Source of the DNA: Amyelois transitella
Lineage: Eukaryota; Arthropoda; Insecta; Lepidoptera; Pyralidae
Assembly: GCF_032362555.1 (NCBI RefSeq)
Contig: NC_083508.1
Coordinates: forward strand, 6,911,001-6,975,000
Direction of reading: 5' to 3'
DNA: 64,000 nt
Made by a program: the position numbers and the translations under genes. Below are positions 35,501 through 45,832 of this stretch, piece after piece. The notes beneath the pieces were generated by a model, which did no database searches, was not told the origin of the DNA, and saw only the letters and a list, made by a program, of their open reading frames with translations. Within the stretch, counting starts at the first letter, position 1; every line of letters starts with the position of its first letter.

Positions 35501-38500
35501 TATACATTTGGGAGTAAACAGAGCCTAACAGTAAGTAACGAAATGTTTTATTGTTCACTAAAGGAGTACATTGCAAATATAAAACAGTAGTACAGTACAA
35601 AGGCGGGCTTATTCCTAAGTGGAATCTCTTCCAGCCAACCTGACAATAAGAGGATGGCTTACAAAATCGAGGCAAGGGTGAACAACAGCTCATTTACGAG
35701 GTATGATGCTTAAGACTTAAACAATTATACATACATACATAAATATAATCACGTCTATACTCTATATCCCTTGGGTAGACAGAGTAAACAGTATTAAAAG
35801 ACAAACACAGAAATACAATTATATATGAACAATTGAATAAGGTAAAATATATTAACATGTATGTATGTATACTTAAATTAATAACCAATTCAAGACCCGA
35901 GAAAGAATTTATTAAGATTATGTTTAAAGGAATTAGAAGAAGGGGACAATTTTATATGAAGAGGCAGTTTATTCCAAAGGCGTGCAGCAAATACGGAAAA
36001 GGAGTTACCGTAAGTTTGAGAATGGTAGTCAGGAATCTGCATTACCTACAGGAACGAAGGCGTGGATCATGTATGCAAAAAGTGAGTTTTTCTGACAGAT
36101 ATTATAAAGAGGATTAAAATAGGACACTGTTCAAAAAGGAGACAATATGTTAGTTACAATGTGATGTACTAGGTAACCAGTTTAAACGTGAGCGGAACTC
36201 CTATAACAACAACACGAAACGAATACAGATATTTTGTATCTTACAGAATGTGTATTGGATCCCACATTTAGCTGCATTGCTTAATCCAAATAGTAACAGG
36301 TTGTTAGTCCATCTTCTTAAAGAAGAATACCAAGTTCTTTTGGCTTTCCCTTGATTGACTTTTACATTCTGCACGGGAAGAGCTGGCATACACTATGTTT
36401 TTATGGCCATCAGGCCAGTATAGAAAATAATAAAATCTTCTCTGAAGTTTGCAACCTTTACAGGTAAACCAAACCCATATTGGATCATGGTAGTCACTCA
36501 AGTAAAATCATATGTGTAATCTTTGGTATTATTAATAAATCAGTCTAGCGACAGTACAGGTTACGCCTGCCTGCTGAAACTATTTCAAATTCACATACCT
36601 CTCTTGGACAACAATGCCGGAGACAGATGCGTGGCGTGTTGCGGAGGCAGCTGCGTTAATGCCCATGCAGGGCCGTCTAATGCCAGGACAGTGTGAGCCT
36701 CGCTGAAGGCAGTCCCCCCCGGCAGCACCCGTGAGAGACACCACAGCGTCTCTGCTTCTCCACCACCGCCAGCAGAACACACCATCACTAGTGTTCCTAA
36801 AAGTCCATATTGACGTCATTAGATAGGTAATTTAGCCAGCTTTATTTCCACATTTATCCTACTTTGCATGTTACTACTGGTGGGAGTTAACTGAAAGCCA
36901 AAAAATTTAGCTAGCATTTTAACTTGATTTTAGTGATTGAAAAGATTATTCATCTTTTATTAGAGGAATGCTTGAAATTCTATATTTAATAAGACAGAAA
37001 ATTAAAAACTGAGTAAGTGCTGTATCAAGAAATTGGGGATTAATATTTTTAAAATGGTTTCTTCATGGTATTTTTTAACAGTATTATATGTTCTGAAGAC
37101 ATCAACAATGGGATCTTACCATTTTCATATACAGCACTATGCACTTGTTTAGGTTTGAGTACTGATGCGTTTGGTGTGAATCCAGGCGGTAGCCTCACAT
37201 GGAGGAGTGTGAGGTACTGAGGTCTTTGTGACCCACCTTGACTCGCACTGAAATGAATTATTTAAATGAAACTTATAAATGTACATAAAAATTGTATACC
37301 AATTATTCGTTAACACTAAAACAGAAACCGCAGCTGAAATTCACTGCAGATTTTTTAAGTGAACAAGGTGCAGATGTTCTTCCTTGAAAGTGAACCAAAA
37401 ATGCCAACATTCACATCACCAAAGTTTTAAATATGTATATATGTCTTGTAACTTACTCCCCACTCCCAGTACTAAAATACAGTCTTGCTCCTGTTTGTGT
37501 AACAGCCACTAGGTTCAAATGTTCTGACTCTGATTCATCCACTGCTGATATTGCTACCACTGGTTTAAAGTTACTAGCCTCTAGTGTCCTGAAAATATTA
37601 TTCGTATTCATATTCAATGTAAGTAAAAATATATCTTTTTCACATAGAACAAAAGTATTGAAATTCTATTTTCTGGAATAAAAATACTATTGAATTTAAC
37701 TAAATTTTTCATCATGATGATAAACTTACTTGACAATATCCATTGCTGAGGACACAATTTTGCCTTGTGTCAGCCTTACAACTCTGCTTAAGCTTTCACC
37801 GTCATTTCCCAGATCAAATACTTCTATACAGCCTTTCTCACTTAATGTATACAAAATGTGTCTTGAGTTATCTACTTCAATCTTTACAATTGGATCCTCA
37901 TCATATAATGCAGCATTTAAGAATGAAGGCACTAGGAAAGATAATGCACTAGTTGAATGGTTAACTTTTTTACAATGTTTTCCAAACCAACCTAATTGAG
38001 CCTGAAACAATACATATTAAAATTTTACACCTTTCAGTAAAACTCAGTACATACTTTATGTTAAGAAAATACCTAAAATACATAAAATAAAAATATAGAA
38101 AAATATGTTGAATTGAAAACCACTTTCTTTTCTGAAGTCATTTAAAAAATTTGTACCTGATAAGTGATTTCATAGAGACATCCATCTTTGCCACCCATAA
38201 AAATTCTGCCCTTGGCTGTTGATTTAACTGACATCATAGAAACACCATCAGTTGGCAAAACAAACACTGGCTCCGGTACTAAGTGAATCTCCTGAAATTC
38301 ACTATTTGTATCATTTTTACTTGCAGAAAATGTTACACCTGTAAAGTATAAATATGATATAACAAAAGCAACTGAGCAAATAACACAAACAAATGTGGAA
38401 TTTACTTACCTAATACAACTATTTCCACAGTAGTAGTTAAGACTAGTAAATATTTGACAAAACTTTGGAAGACACCAGGCTTTGGTTTTACTAGGCCGAC

Positions 38501-39785
38501 ACTAACTATGGTTTCCCCCAGTCCATCAAAATAAGCCACATCACTGCCATGTTCGAAGGCCCACACATAAATGTTACTGTCTATTGCCAGCCATACTCTG
38601 CTTATTTCTGGGAAAACTCCCATTAAACAATGGCACTGCATATCTGATAAAATATTGTTACAGAAATTATGTATTTACTGCATGATTTTATTAACATTCT
38701 GTTAAGCTTAATGATAAGTTCAATGTCACCTGATTTGACGGCCTCTGTGGCGCAGAAGTACTGCGCTTGTCTGTGAAACCAGGGGTCCCGGGTTCGAATC
38801 CGGGCCAGGGCATGATGAGAAACAAACTTTCTCCGATTGGCTTGGGTCTTGGATATTTATTATAAAGAGGCGTGATTTTATGTATGTATAAAGTTTAGTA
38901 TTGTTGGATTAGTTAGTTAACATTAGTCTCAAACTTACTTCTAGGCTAACTCAATCAGTGTAATTTGTCCTGTATATATTTATTATTTACCTGATTTTAT
39001 TTTTAACAAATTATACTTCTATTTTTATTAATAATAAAAAGGATACGGGCAAAATGTTCCATAATTTCTGGTGGCAATGGCACTTTGTTTAATATTTTTA
39101 GTTGTGATAAGTTGGGATGATTGAGTAGAGCAGCTAAGTTTCTGTAATCTCCTGCATTTAAACCACTGCATGTTGGGCTTCTTTGTGCAGCTATGCCTGT
39201 AATCTTTAATTTACATTTTCTCAAATAAAATATATTAGATAAACATAGGGACCACATATGAACAAGGCATTTTATCTGTTTTTAAACTTTCGCGTTGCAT
39301 TAACTATTTACTATGTACGCCTTTAATACCTTCAGTATTTATAAAAAGTGCTAATAATACCAGATTTGTGACAATTTAGTTGTACCTACAAAACAAAATA
39401 CTTTATTATATCAGCCATCAAAATGACAGGGTCTGCACAAACCCATAGGCCAAACGAATTAAAATGCTTTGTTAAACATCTGTTTAGATCTAGAGGTAAA
39501 GTTCACAACTTGGTTTGTAAGGGCTAATCTTTGGAAATACTAAACCTACTAATGAAAATTCTTCACCGTTAAAAAGGTTTATTTTCTGCGGCGGGCCCCT
39601 AGTATATATGTAAATTAAAAAATTAAAATTAATTAAATAAATACCTCTAAGAATGAAGGGCGCGAATTATCGGCGTTTATGTACCGGTCCAGGGTGCAAC
39701 CCGCCAATTCAAGGCTTTCTAATTGCATCTTGGTAGCGTCTATTTGACGAGAACCGTCTATAATTGTATTTATTACACTGGGCAT
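26589..39785 (-). CDS. Nup155: Nuclear pore complex protein Nup155 (Nup154 in flies)
   Basis: A scaffold nucleoporin of the inner ring. Twenty-four exons, from the ATG: 39645-39785, 39047-39203, 38410-38643, 38157-38338, 37730-38001, 37457-37588, 37120-37247, 36599-36796, 35285-35427, 34923-35097, 34471-34838, 32767-32905, 32269-32383, 31461-31617, 30998-31084, 30537-30724, 30034-30184, 29724-29817, 29336-29516, 28799-29036, 28421-28655, 28073-28193, 27466-27646, 26589-26660. All phases agree, giving about 1362 residues against about 1390 in human Nup155. Landmarks include [75 protein letters not shown] and [10 protein letters not shown]. Its N-terminal half is a beta-propeller and its C-terminal half alpha-solenoid. 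The segment across exons 11-12 is shorter than in vertebrates. The exon 2 acceptor is weak. Confidence 0.95.
27060..27620. repeat. 173-bp tandem array overlapping the penultimate Nup155 exon
   Basis: About 3.2 copies of a GC-rich 173-bp unit are nearly identical; one difference seen is GACATGCAG against GACATACAG. On the minus strand each unit contains 155 bp of exon 23, its splice donor (CACAG then GTAACTG) and 18 bp of intron. Only the first copy has the exon's own 5' part and acceptor. The donor recurs at 27466, 27293 and 27120. Confidence 0.95.
28285..28333. repeat. Inverted repeat, 17-bp perfect stem
   Basis: CTTGCATGAAGAGAATG at 28285-28301 is exactly reverse-complemented at 28317-28333, with a 15-base loop. 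It is in the intron between Nup155 exons 21 and 22. Part of it resembles the 3' region of the LINE family (CTCTTCATGCAAGTT), so it may derive from two inverted LINE scraps. Confidence 0.75.
31121..31385 (+). mobile_element. Small non-autonomous Helitron
   Basis: A 265-bp element begins TCTATACTAATATTATAAAG and ends GGGCACAGCTAG, inserted between A (31120) and T (31386) as Helitrons do (5' TC, 3' CTRR). It has no coding capacity. It lies in Nup155 intron 14. This sequence type is widespread in Lepidoptera. Confidence 0.85.
31690..31865 (+). repeat. SINE family C, body and tail fragment
   Basis: GACTCACCCAAACCAGGATC, GGTCAAAGTGGCACCCCG and GGTAAGGTGAGGATGTAACC parallel the body of the copy at 55374-55714. 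It is in Nup155 intron 13. Confidence 0.7.
32080..32126. repeat. Long near-perfect hairpin in a Nup155 intron
   Basis: Bases 32080-32100 and 32106-32126 pair over 21 positions with one mismatch, around a 5-base loop (GAGCT). The stem core is GAAGGTCGGCCCTGTAT. No other copy of it is seen in the window. Confidence 0.85.
32965..33221 (-). repeat. Family A SINE-like repeat, full length
   Basis: It runs in reverse from the (TATG)n-type tail through CCTTGCGGGGTAGACAGAGC to TTGGTGCCGGAAACCACA. It is the first of three family A copies in Nup155 intron 11. Confidence 0.9.
33688..33947 (+). repeat. Family A SINE-like repeat, full length
   Basis: A complete copy from GGTTCCCGGCACCAATACA to a TATGTATGTATG tail, directly followed by another copy. 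Confidence 0.9.
33948..34216 (+). repeat. Family A SINE-like repeat with inverted head
   Basis: The body is in the same orientation as the copy before it. The first approximately 30 bases (TTGTATTGGTGCCGGGAAC) are the reverse complement of the usual head. Confidence 0.85.
35465..35800 (-). repeat. Two tail fragments of family A
   Basis: ACATACATATAATCA with AAACAGAGCC at 35478-35530, and ACATACATAAATATAATCAC with GGGTAGACAGAG at 35730-35800, correspond to the tail end of family A. They lie in Nup155 intron 8. Confidence 0.6.
36245..36385 (-). repeat. Diverged family A copy
   Basis: CACATTTAGCTGCATTGCTTAA, AATAGTAACAGGTTGTTAG and GATTGACTTTTACATTCTG match the order of family A blocks. It lies in Nup155 intron 8. 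Confidence 0.7.
38737..38995 (+). repeat. SINE family B, with a short LINE tail inside it
   Basis: The tRNA-like head has GCCTCTGTGGCGCAG (A box) and GGTCCCGGGTTCGAATCC (B box). The body ends GCTAACTCAATCAGTGTAAT. It matches 10583-10828 except for an extra AGGCGTGATTTTATGTATG at about 38869, the 3' terminal sequence of the LINE family. It lies in Nup155 intron 2. It looks like a tRNA in its first 75 bases but continues as a SINE. Confidence 0.85.
39490..39605. repeat. Possible Helitron relic
   Basis: GTTTGTAAGGGCTAATCTTTGG and a CCCCTAGT end loosely follow the order of blocks in the 31121-31385 Helitron. It lies in Nup155 intron 1. The match is weak. Confidence 0.35.
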
Positions 39786-40489
39786 CTAAAAAAATAATTA
39801 AATAATATAAACAATTTCACAATAACACAATTTTTTGTAACTAGTGATTGTGAGGTTATATTGTCATGTCAAAATTGAATGTAGGTACTCAAATCAACAT
39901 ACCTTCTAAAAATATTCTTAATTTAATTATTAATTATAATTTATAATGTCAGAAATAAACCACGAAGAGTTAAAAAACAAATTAATTTCAGGTTTTTCTT
40001 TTGTATATTTGGAATGTTTTGTGATTTTATCTTAGTATTTTGAAACAAAACCACAAACAAAAGAGAAAAACGGTAATTTTCAATGATTAAGCAGTATTGC
40101 CATTGCCAACCGAGTGAACCAACCAAGGAATTTCTCTCTTACTTTGCAATTTATCTCTGCGACCTATCGCTGTGTGACCAGGTTGATTGATATGTGAGAT
40201 TAAGCCTCAGAAGAACAATCCTATGGAAGTGCCCTATGCATGTACTTTTCCTGCATACCTAAATAAACAAACCCGGATACAAACATGGCGGACTAGAGAT
40301 GTTCATTTAGTCGATAATATTTTATCGATGGACGAGTGAGTTAAGATGTTTATTTCCGAATTAAATTTATTAAAAAAAAAATTACATCGGGAATCCTTAC
40401 TATCTTGGCTATAATCTAAGGTCCAACAATATTGTATCTATTACCTATGTCATTCTGATAAAGTGTTTGGAAATCAAATATAATTACAT
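39786..40489. other. Upstream region of Nup155
   Basis: No gene is seen. The Nup155 promoter should lie here. AAACATGGCGGAC at 40284-40295 resembles the initiator-type ATGGCGG element found at many housekeeping promoters but is 500 bp from the ATG. No clear TATA or initiator could be fixed. Confidence 0.35.
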
Positions 40490-41424
40490 ACATAAATAAA
40501 ATCACGCCTCTTTTCCGGAGGGGTAGGCAGAGACTACCTCTTTCCACTTGCCACGATCTCTGCGTACTTCTTTCGCTTCATCCACATTCATAACTCTCTT
40601 CATGCAAGTTCGGCGGTTTCGGGTACTTTTGACCTGACCCTTTACCAGGACGTCCTTAATTTGATCAAGATACGTTCGTTTAGGTCTTCCCACTCCGACC
40701 TTTCCCTCCACACTCTCCTTGTATATCTGCTTAGTCATCCCGCTTTCATTCATCCTCTCCACATGACCGAACCATCTCAACATACCCTTTTCTATTCCTG
40801 TAACTACATCTTCTTTCACATCACAACATTTCCTTATCACGATGTTCCTTATCCGGTCACTCAATTTCACACCCATCATACTCCTTAACGCTCTCTTTTC
40901 CACTGCATTTGTTCTGTTTTCGTGCTTCTTTTGCCATACCCAACTTTCACTCCCATACATTAATGTCGGGACCAACACGCCCCTATACTGGCTGTGGCCA
41001 GTCGAGCCTTTTTGGATAGTTTCTGACTGCTCATAAAGGCATGCAAAGCTCCATTCACCATGTTCCCCGCGTTCACTCTCCTTTCAATATCACTATCACA
41101 CTTGCCATCTGATGTAAACTTTGATCCTAGATATACAAACTCTTTCACTTGCTCAACTTTTTCTCCTCCAATCAAAATATTACATGCTGTCATTTCTTTC
41201 TCCATTTCAAAAACCAGTGTTTTAGTTTTACTTACGTTCACTTTCATTCCTTTCTCTTTTAAAGCTTCACGCATACAGTTTACCATCTCCTGTAATTCTT
41301 CCGCTGATGACGCCAATATAACCTGATCGTCGGCATAGAGCAGACATTTGACGAGTAACTCATTCATCCTTAATCCAATTTCAGACTCTTTCAAATCTGT
41401 CAAACTATCCATAAATAGGTTGGC
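40490..41424 (-). mobile_element. LINE fragment, 3' half of reverse transcriptase frame
   Basis: In reverse complement this matches the last 310 or so residues of the frame at 48900-51179, from NLFMD through CLLYADDQVILASSAEE to AYPSGKEA. A small insertion near 40985 (CTGGCTGTGGCCAG) breaks the frame in two. It ends in the TACATACATA-type tail. It is 5'-truncated at 41424. Confidence 0.9.
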
Positions 41425-41448
41425 GGACGAAGTCGCGGGCACAGCTAG
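41425..41448 (+). mobile_element. 3' terminus of a Helitron abutting the LINE
   Basis: GACGAAGTCGCGGGCACAGC followed by TAG and T is the same 3' end as the Helitron at 31121-31385. The body that should precede it is replaced by the LINE fragment. Confidence 0.75.
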
Positions 41449-43290
41449 TTTATCGATAAGATTCTATGTTCGATGATGTTCAACACTAGCACACGTGTTT
41501 ATGTTTTCGATGTGAATGAAATATTGAGAATATTACAATTTTTTAAAGCTCACAACAAAGAAGATTAAAAGTAATAAGGTTTTTAAACACATTTCATTAA
41601 ATACACTGTATGATAGACCATAATTTAACCAAATATTAACCACTTACCGGTGAAAGGTTAAATTCGGCCTATTTTTGCTTTGGCATAAGCCACAATATGC
41701 TATTGAACACTTCATTTGTTGTTTATTAACGATTAATATAAGCACAACTTGGTAAATAGTAGAAAAACACGGGATTTCCTCGGAAAAACGTAAAATCCTC
41801 ACGGTGATAACTTCCACGAGTAAGCTAAGCGGGCTACTTAAGATGGCGGTGCTCCAGCACAAACACATCGAAGCCAATGAAGAGGGTGCTGATAAAAGAG
41901 TGTAAACGTTTTTTCTCCCGTTAAACCACTGTTGTGAGAAAGAGACAGATATATCAGTTTTTATTTCTGAGTCAAGTTGAACAATTAGGGCACCTCCATA
42001 GAATATTATTTCATTGGATTAAGCAAGTTCTTCGCTACACTTCTCTCGCCACACACAATGATATCATCCGTCCCGTCGGTCTCTAGCTTCAGTCCGATTA
42101 ACCTGTCGTAAATTAGTATGACGACCCGACCCCAAATAATGGGAAAAGGGTTAAACGAAGAAGAAGATATATCTTGCTTAAATTAACGCATCGACTATCT
42201 TTGAGCTAACTGGTCTATCTACGAGTATATCTAGACACGATTGTAAAAAAACCAGACGGAATGACTGGTTCCTTGAAAGCTGGGTCAGGTGCTAATTAGG
42301 GACGCCACATGCGTTATAACACTGGCCTCTTCACATCTTCAACGAACCTATTTTAGAGCATGCGCTGGGATGGAAGAAGCAGCAAAACGAAAAAAAAGTA
42401 AAATACCAGGTCACAGCGATTGAGCAGCAGGCACCGAGTCACCGGCGACCGACTACCGCTGAGACCATAGCGCCTTTTAAATGGCGATTGCGTTCAATTG
42501 TTTCGGTCGCATTCATAGGTTGGCAACTAAGGATTTCCTTCAAGAAAAAGCAAGTATTCATCTTCGACTTTTTTTTCAAAGTTGCACATATTTTGACTGA
42601 ATGTTTTTAAATCGTTATAGGTAAGTAAAATTGGAATTTGAACCATATTTATTTCTAATTTCACAGTATTTTAGGAGGACGCTTTCAGAAAGATTGAAGA
42701 GTTGGTTGCTGCAATACGTCGCAGAAGTGAGGAGACCCCTTTCGTTTATGGTTCTCTACTCTGAATAATTATGCGGCTGTCAACACCGTCGCCGGATGTG
42801 TCGCATAAAAATAGGTTCTGGCGCGCGTAAATTCTACTTACATAGATACCTACTTCCTGTGAGCTATCTTTCGTCTAAATATATCCATTTTGTAAGTTCC
42901 ACTTCGCCACCGGAAGAAAAATCCACATTCTCACTCCGAGCCGATGGATACCTTCGACGTTGCTGTCATTCCCGGCACTTAAGAATGGGACAACACCATC
43001 TCTTTCAATGATAGCCGTAGATAAGCCGGCTAGACCTTAATGTAGCCGACCTTCGAGATCAGCCGTAACATAATATTATAAACATCTTATGCATATACTT
43101 TGCAGATTTCCAGTGACCCATACAATGGATTCATGTCTCTCAAATTTTATAAATAGGTATTATTAAACTTAAAAGTATTGAGGTTCCTACGTAATTATTT
43201 TGCTTCAAAGGCATCAATCTTTTTCATTAGGTAGGTATATCATCGGTTAATGAAGGTATGTTTAGGTAAGAACATTAATTCCCACAAATG
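41449..43290. other. Intergenic, no gene recognised
   Basis: A 20-codon ATG frame at 41843 (AAGATGGCGGTG) may mark a promoter element rather than a gene. At 42119-42165 the sequence GACGACCCGACCCCAAATAA followed by GAAGAAGAAG resembles the 3' tail of a lepidopteran retroelement. The rest is unassigned. Confidence 0.4.
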
Positions 43291-43313
43291 GCGTTTTTTA
43301 TTTATTGATTCAA

Positions 43314-43591
43314 TTAAAACATTGATATGAGAAACAATATAAAACTAATATTAAATAGGGCCAGCGAAGCGCCTGCAGCATTTTGTTGGAATGCTTTTTT
43401 TATATCTTCAGATCTTTCAAAATTTGCCGGAGTTTCTTCATTGCGCACTGAAGGGAATCCCATCCATTCAAAAGATTTGTTATTGGTTGAAATCGCCGCC
43501 AAAGCCATAACAATAGCTTGTTCTTCTTTGGATTTCAAAAGATTAACTTTATGCGGCATTTCTATTTCTGAACCCTCATTTTTCGTCGCCT
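43314..43591 (-). CDS. Terminal exon of an unrecognised gene with a GPI-signal-like tail
   Basis: An acceptor (ATGTTCAG) precedes an open exon that enters in phase 1 and runs 91 codons to TAA at 43314-43316. Two overlapping AATAAA signals on the minus strand (43301-43306, 43297-43302) lie within 20 bases of the stop. The protein is polar and acidic (EGSEIEMPHKVNLLKSKEEQ), then EDIKKAFQQ, NAAGAS and an uninterrupted hydrophobic end (LALFNISFILFLISMF). Small residues followed by a hydrophobic C-terminus are typical of a GPI-anchor signal; a C-terminal membrane helix is the alternative. I do not recognise the family. Upstream exons were not found; LINE debris lies on that side. Confidence 0.6.
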
Positions 43592-44096
43592 CTGAACATG
43601 TGAACAATGTAAATACGTACCTAGCTAGTACTGATAATAACTAAGTATTTCGTGTTAGTACAGGGTTTTTGTTTACAATTTTATATTAAGTAAATGAATG
43701 TTTTATTTGTATGAGCATGACAAGAAGTTTTGTTCTAGACGCTAAAGTGCCTAATGAAAATATTAGGTATATAAATATAGGATATTTGAAAAGAGACAAT
43801 CTGTGCTTGTTTATTAGATAACAATTGAATTGGCAAAGCTAAGCGACAATGTATGTCTTAATGTAATTTGTACCTTCGTACAAAAAGCCTACATAGCATG
43901 CAGGAAAAAGTGAATTTGATTGGAATAAAACGAAGTAAATAAACCGTGAATTGTGCAATAACATTCACTGACCTTCATAAGAATAGTTAGACCCTTTTCA
44001 ATACAGTACATTATTTACAAGAGTTTAATAAACAAACAAGTAACAAACAATATCTTTTCTTTGTCGTTACCTTTTTCCACTTTCTACGTAGGGTCG

Positions 44097-45660
44097 GCAC
44101 AGTGTGTTTGTTTTTTCCAATTACTTCTGTCAATTGCCATCTGACTGGTCACTCCCTTTCTACTCATTCTACCTATCCTTTATGCCATCCATCCATCACT
44201 ATTTCAGTCTTCCCTTATTTCTTAAAACTTTCACTTCCATATTTAAGGCTCTATTTTAGTTACATGTCCTTCCTCTCTTCTCATGATGTGTCCGTACCAA
44301 CCCAGCTTATTACCATTCATCTTTTCATTTATTGGCGCTACTTTCATACTTCCTCTTATATAGGTACTCATTACGAATTTTATCCATTCTTGTCACTTCA
44401 CACATCCATCTTAAAATTCGCATCTTTATGCATTTTCCTTTCATCCGTCGCTTTCGTTGCCCAACACTCTGCTCCATACCGCATGACCGGTCTGATGACC
44501 GTCTTGTATATTTTCCCTTTTAATTTAAGAGGCATACGAGGATCGCATGTCACTCTTGTTACCTACTTGTCGCCATTTTGCCCATCCTGCAATTGCATCA
44601 TCCTTTCAAGTAGGGACTTTGTTGTTAACATCCCGGTTGATACCCCGTCGCCCTGTATAAGCGAATCTAAATACTTAAAATTTACGCAGACTGGTAAGGT
44701 CACACCACTTAAGGCAATTGAGGAGAAATTTGAAGAACCACCAAAGTCGAGAAACAATTGTCCTGTTTTGGTCCTACTGATCTTTAGACCTACGTTCTCT
44801 AATCTCTCTTGCCATTCCCAGTCTGCTTTGCACTTCAGATCCGTTTTCTTCAACCAAAACAATATTATCCGCGAACATCATACACCAAGGCGCTTCCTCT
44901 TGGATGTCGAATTTTAGCGCATCCATTATGAGGATAAATAAATAGGGACTTAATGCTGATCCCTGGTTTAGACCCACTCCCACGCTAAACTGCTCAGTAA
45001 CACCTGCCACAGATCGAACCGTACTAGACCTTCCATGCAAAGCGCGCACTATTTGTATGTACTTCCAAGGTACTATTTCACTTCCAATGCCCACCATAAA
45101 ATGTCCCGTGGTCCCTGTCATAAGCCTTCTCGAGATGAACGAAAACCATATGAAAATTTTTATGAACTTCTCTATACTTTTCACAAAGTTGGCGTAGTGC
45201 AATTATCGCATCAGTTGTTCCTCGACTAGGCATGAAACCAAATTGATTTTGGGAAATCTGACACTCTACTCTCAGCCTTCTTTCTATGATCTTCTCCCAA
45301 ATTTTCATGTGACATTAGCTTTATTCCTCAGTAGTTGTTGCAGTCCTGTTCATCACCTATATTTTTTAAAATGTGTACCAGAATACTGATGCGACATTCT
45401 TCAGGGATCGCCTCCTCTTGCAACAACTTATTGAAAAACAATGCCAACAATGTCCACCCATTCATTTTTAGTAACTACCACAGCTTTTCCATTTTTCATA
45501 CTTTCCACTGCCATTCTTACTTCTTCAATCGTTACCTCACCAAACATTCCTATATTGACAGGTATTCTTTATACTTACTTCTTTACTGCATTCATTCTCA
45601 ACATTCATTAATCTTCGAAATATTTCTTCCAACGTTCTTTTATCTCATTATCATTATTCA
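44097..45660 (-). pseudogene. Degenerate RTE-like LINE reverse transcriptase
   Basis: Minus-strand frames give IWEKIIERRLRVECQISQNQ, FGFMPSRGTTDAI, ALRQLCEKYREVHKNFHMVF, LEKAYDR, NQGSALSPYLFILIMD and FADN (in place of YADD), then FKYLDSLIQGDG. This is the order of reverse transcriptase blocks of the RTE type, distinct from the LINE at 48.9 kb. Several frameshifts and stops break it. It cannot be active. Confidence 0.8.
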
Positions 45661-45832
45661 AAAGTTTCCGTTTCATCTAGTAAGTAACAAACAATATGAT
45701 GAATAGTTATATCCAGTAGGTAATGTATACAACAAGTAAGATTAACGAAGTTAGGTACAAGTTAAATACCTTATACAGATATAGGTATTATGGCACGCAG
45801 GCAGAACAAACATCTAGATAGATTAAAGAACT

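Noticed and set aside
38737-38812. Functional tRNA gene
   Set aside because: A and B boxes are present, but the same head is followed by a shared SINE body here and at 10.6 kb, and the head is damaged at 9.48 kb.
41843-41905. 20-codon ATG frame MAVLQHKHIEANEEG as a first exon
   Set aside because: The ATG lies in an AAGATGGCGG promoter-type motif, and no convincing donor or downstream exon was found.
44102-44917. 271-codon plus-strand frame as a gene
   Set aside because: It is the antisense of a decayed RTE-like reverse transcriptase, whose conserved blocks read on the minus strand.
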